Positions 62,028 to 64,000 of a stretch of 64,000 nt of DNA are shown in pieces. The DNA is from Lactobacillus rodentium. GTDB lineage: Bacteria; Bacillota; Bacilli; Lactobacillales; Lactobacillaceae. The position numbers and the translations under genes are program-made. The notes under the pieces were generated by a model that was given only the letters and a program-made list of their open reading frames with translations, was not told the DNA's origin and made no database searches. The stretch lies in NCBI RefSeq assembly GCF_003423665.1, contig NZ_BFBY01000009.1, positions 1 to 64,000 of the forward strand, written 5' to 3'. Numbering within the stretch: position 1 is the stretch's first letter; each line of letters starts with the position of its first letter.

Positions 62028-62064
62028 AAAAGCACTACTTCATAAAAGAAGGAGTGCTTTTTTA
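62028..62064 (+). terminator. Terminator of the GH25 gene
   Basis: AAAGCACTACTT pairs with AAGGAGTGCTTT (one mismatch pair) and TTT follows. Confidence 0.75.
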
Positions 62065-62087
62065 CTAGAAAATCAGGAGCCACTAAA

Positions 62088-62882
62088 ATGATCTATATAG
62101 TTAATTTGGAAGCAAATCAAGAACAAATAGGTGAGGGAACAGAAATTGCTCTTATATTGAAACAGTTAAATATTGCTTCAGTTGTAACGGGTATTTCAAG
62201 TAATACCCAAAAAGCTAAGACAATATTAAAAGAAACTAATATTGCAACTCATTTTATTGAAAAAGAAGTTTCAGCTAAGACACAACAAGAATTATTAGAT
62301 TATTTAAAAGATAATTTAAAAATGAGTGATATTCTGGTGGTAGCTGGAAAATTTATGGGAATAGATCCAGTTTATCTAATTGATTTAGCAACCATTGCAG
62401 CTAAAAATATGGTTCACACAGTTGTAGATGTCCCTTATGCAACAGTATTAGATATTTTACCTTTACATCCCTTGCTAGTTAAACCAAATCAAACAGAACT
62501 TAAAACTTGGTATGATAAACAAAATGAAACTTTAAGCATTAAAGATGAAATTAATTTAGCTCATGATATGGTAGTTCAAGGAGCAGACCATGTTTTACTA
62601 TCTTTAGGAGCAGATGGTGCGGCAATTGTGAACTTAATGCATGCTTATTTAGCTGCTGCACCAGCAATTGAATTTAAGAATGATCAAGGAACAGGGGCAA
62701 CTTTATTAGCTACATTTTTAGCCGGAATGTTACAAAATCATATGCCGGTACGTAATTTGGCCGATAGTATTGCGGCGGCAAGTGATACTGCTCGTCATGA
62801 GGAACTAACTGATTTTAAGCAAGTTCCCGAATTACAAAAATTAATTATGGCAGAAAAAATAACTTTTGAAGAAGCTGAATAA
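62088..62882 (+). CDS. Degenerate PfkB-family (1-phosphofructokinase-like) protein
   Basis: A 264-aa homologue of FruK/LacC-type sugar kinases, which are usually 300-310 aa. The middle and end are recognisable: HPLLVKPNQTELKTWY and VLLSLGADGAAIV. The catalytic GAGDS motif reads G201-T-G-A204-T, so the base Asp is Ala (codon GCA 62697-62699). The N-terminal sugar-binding GGKG region is missing. It is unlikely to be an active kinase. Possible roles are regulatory binding or none. CAGGAG ribosome site; terminator overlaps its stop. Confidence 0.8.
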   Translation: MIYIVNLEANQEQIGEGTEIALILKQLNIASVVTGISSNTQKAKTILKETNIATHFIEKEVSAKTQQELLDYLKDNLKMSDILVVAGKFMGIDPVYLIDLATIAAKNMVHTVVDVPYATVLDILPLHPLLVKPNQTELKTWYDKQNETLSIKDEINLAHDMVVQGADHVLLSLGADGAAIVNLMHAYLAAAPAIEFKNDQGTGATLLATFLAGMLQNHMPVRNLADSIAAASDTARHEELTDFKQVPELQKLIMAEKITFEEAE

Positions 62883-62900
62883 AACTCAGCTTTTTTTGTT
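62873..62900 (+). terminator. Terminator overlapping the stop of the PfkB-like gene
   Basis: AGCTGA pairs with TCAGCT and TTTTTTT follows. Confidence 0.65.
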
Positions 62901-62937
62901 AAAATATAAAAGAATATTTTAACTAGGGATGTAATGA

Positions 62938-64000
62938 ATGGAAAATAAAAGGAATTATCAAAAGTTAGCATATTGGGTACCATATTTAGTTTTTGCTCTC
63001 GTAATTATTTTAGTCATGAACTCGCAATTGCGCCATCATATTACAATTATCGTAGGAGATGGCTATTTTCACTTCACGCGAATTTATGATGCTGCCCAGC
63101 AAATACGAACTCATAATTTTAGCTATTTCCAGATGAACTGGGGTTTTGACCAGTCAGGAAGAATGGTAAATGCTGTTTATGGCCCGATGTTTGCTTATCT
63201 TATGGGCTTTTTACTCTTATTAAGTGGCAGTTGGTTTAAATTCCAAATTTTGACTGGTTTCTTAATTAGTTTTGCGGCTGCTGCTGGGATGTATCAACTA
63301 ATGAAGAAGGTTAATAATAATCTATTTGTTGATACATTAGTTAGTTTGGTTTACTTATGCCAAATTTCCTGGTGGAATCAAGGTGCGACCTTTGGTTCGA
63401 TTAGTGCGATGATGCTGCCCTATGTATTATTAGTAGCCGTAAGAATGATCCAAAACTGGCAAAAACCAATTAGTTGGTTGCAATTAGGGCTAACAATGAG
63501 TATCGTAGCTCAAATTCATTTGATGAGTACGTTGCTTTTTACAATTATGCTAATTCCGTTTGCGATTGCTGGTTTTTGTCATACTGATAATAAAAAGGCC
63601 ATGATTTATAACTTTCTTGGTGCCGTGGGGATAACTTTAGTATTAACTGCTAATGTATGGGGTGCCTTAATTTATTTCCATCTTCATGATGTCATGGCTA
63701 ATCCAATCGAGACCAATATGGCTATTTCGGCAGTTGGTTGGGCTAATATGAGTGAATTATTCTGGGGATTAGCAATTTTTCAGATAATTTATGTATTATT
63801 CCATCTCAGAGAATCTCTTTTAAATAATATTGTCACTTTAACAGGAACAATATTTTTAGTGATAAGTACTAATTTAATGCCATGGAATGCGATTCAAACA
63901 GCTTATCCTGTTTTGAGAAGTACCTTTCAAGTGCCAAGAAGATTGATGATTGAAGCCATTCCTCTTCTTTTATTAGGAGCAGGAATTACTATCAAATTTA
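62938..64000 (+). CDS. Multi-spanning membrane protein, 3' part cut by window edge
   Basis: The frame from ATG 62938 stays open to the window end (about 354 codons). I reject the ATG four bases earlier, which stops after four codons. N-terminal LAYWVPYLVFALVIILVM is a membrane helix, then GDGYFHFTRIYDAAQQIRTH lies outside the membrane, and at least eight more helices follow. The layout (acidic GDGxFH loop after helix 1) resembles large GT-C-type or YfhO-like membrane proteins that work on wall or lipid glycans. The family is not certain. Confidence 0.7.
   Translation, partial: MENKRNYQKLAYWVPYLVFALVIILVMNSQLRHHITIIVGDGYFHFTRIYDAAQQIRTHNFSYFQMNWGFDQSGRMVNAVYGPMFAYLMGFLLLLSGSWFKFQILTGFLISFAAAAGMYQLMKKVNNNLFVDTLVSLVYLCQISWWNQGATFGSISAMMLPYVLLVAVRMIQNWQKPISWLQLGLTMSIVAQIHLMSTLLFTIMLIPFAIAGFCHTDNKKAMIYNFLGAVGITLVLTANVWGALIYFHLHDVMANPIETNMAISAVGWANMSELFWGLAIFQIIYVLFHLRESLLNNIVTLTGTIFLVISTNLMPWNAIQTAYPVLRSTFQVPRRLMIEAIPLLLLGAGITIKF

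Overview
The window looks like chromosomal DNA of a low-GC Gram-positive Lactobacillus of the S-layer-bearing acidophilus group. Supporting evidence is the AT-rich composition, strong AGGAGG-type ribosome sites, two lactobacillar S-layer genes, a nucleoside deoxyribosyltransferase, PepO, and D-Asp ligase plus AsnH-type amidase genes for a D-Asn peptidoglycan bridge. The species cannot be fixed from the sequence alone. No rRNA, tRNA or CRISPR array was seen.

Layout. 1-280: right end of an IS3/IS150-type insertion sequence. 300-2940: a fused amino-acid ABC transporter, read leftward under what looks like a lysine riboswitch with a terminator. 2985-5320: base-repair genes (Mpg glycosylase and an alkyltransferase-like protein whose active-site Cys is Ser), DUF488 and TerC. 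5.6-16 kb: cardiolipin synthase, hydrolases, an ABC exporter, a DUF1002 secreted protein, a glycosyltransferase, a PRPP synthetase and a TetR regulator with its membrane partner. 16-26 kb: a CAP-domain wall protein, Ddl, an HTH/coiled-coil protein, a Na+/H+ antiporter, a YibE/F pair, and an HxlR/DsbA/MBL redox cluster ending in an unlisted 48-aa Cys-motif protein. 26-33 kb: a degenerate GH31 protein, nucleoside deoxyribosyltransferase, an orphan PTS EIIA with a non-AUG start, GntR and phosphatase genes, and UspA. 33-36.7 kb: a phosphonate-type ABC operon behind an attenuator-like leader RNA. 37-42 kb: metallophosphoesterase, AsnH and D-Asp ligase. 42.1-43.2 kb: a small structured RNA with its own promoter and terminator directly upstream of an AbiF/AbiD-like HEPN gene. 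43-49.5 kb: MFS transporter, PepO, Kup. 49.5-62 kb: surface region with a lipoprotein, DUF1659/DUF2922, two convergent S-layer genes in a 4.7-kb segment bounded by inverted repeats, a phage-type integrase, a GDPD protein, and GH73 and GH25 wall hydrolases. 62-64 kb: a degenerate PfkB protein and a truncated membrane protein.

How the genes work together. Much of the window concerns the cell envelope: peptidoglycan precursors (Ddl, D-Asp ligase, AsnH), wall turnover (GH73, GH25), S-layer coat, and secreted proteins that share a C-terminal wall-associated module ending in a G-x-N-x-W pattern. The S-layer pair looks like a phase-variable cassette: only the left copy has a promoter, and the outer repeats would let the two coding regions swap.

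Most notable for follow-up: the HEPN-toxin/small-RNA pair at 42.1-43.2 kb, the S-layer inversion segment with its neighbouring integrase and tandem arm-like repeats, the uncharacterised phn leader, and four enzyme homologues that have lost catalytic residues.
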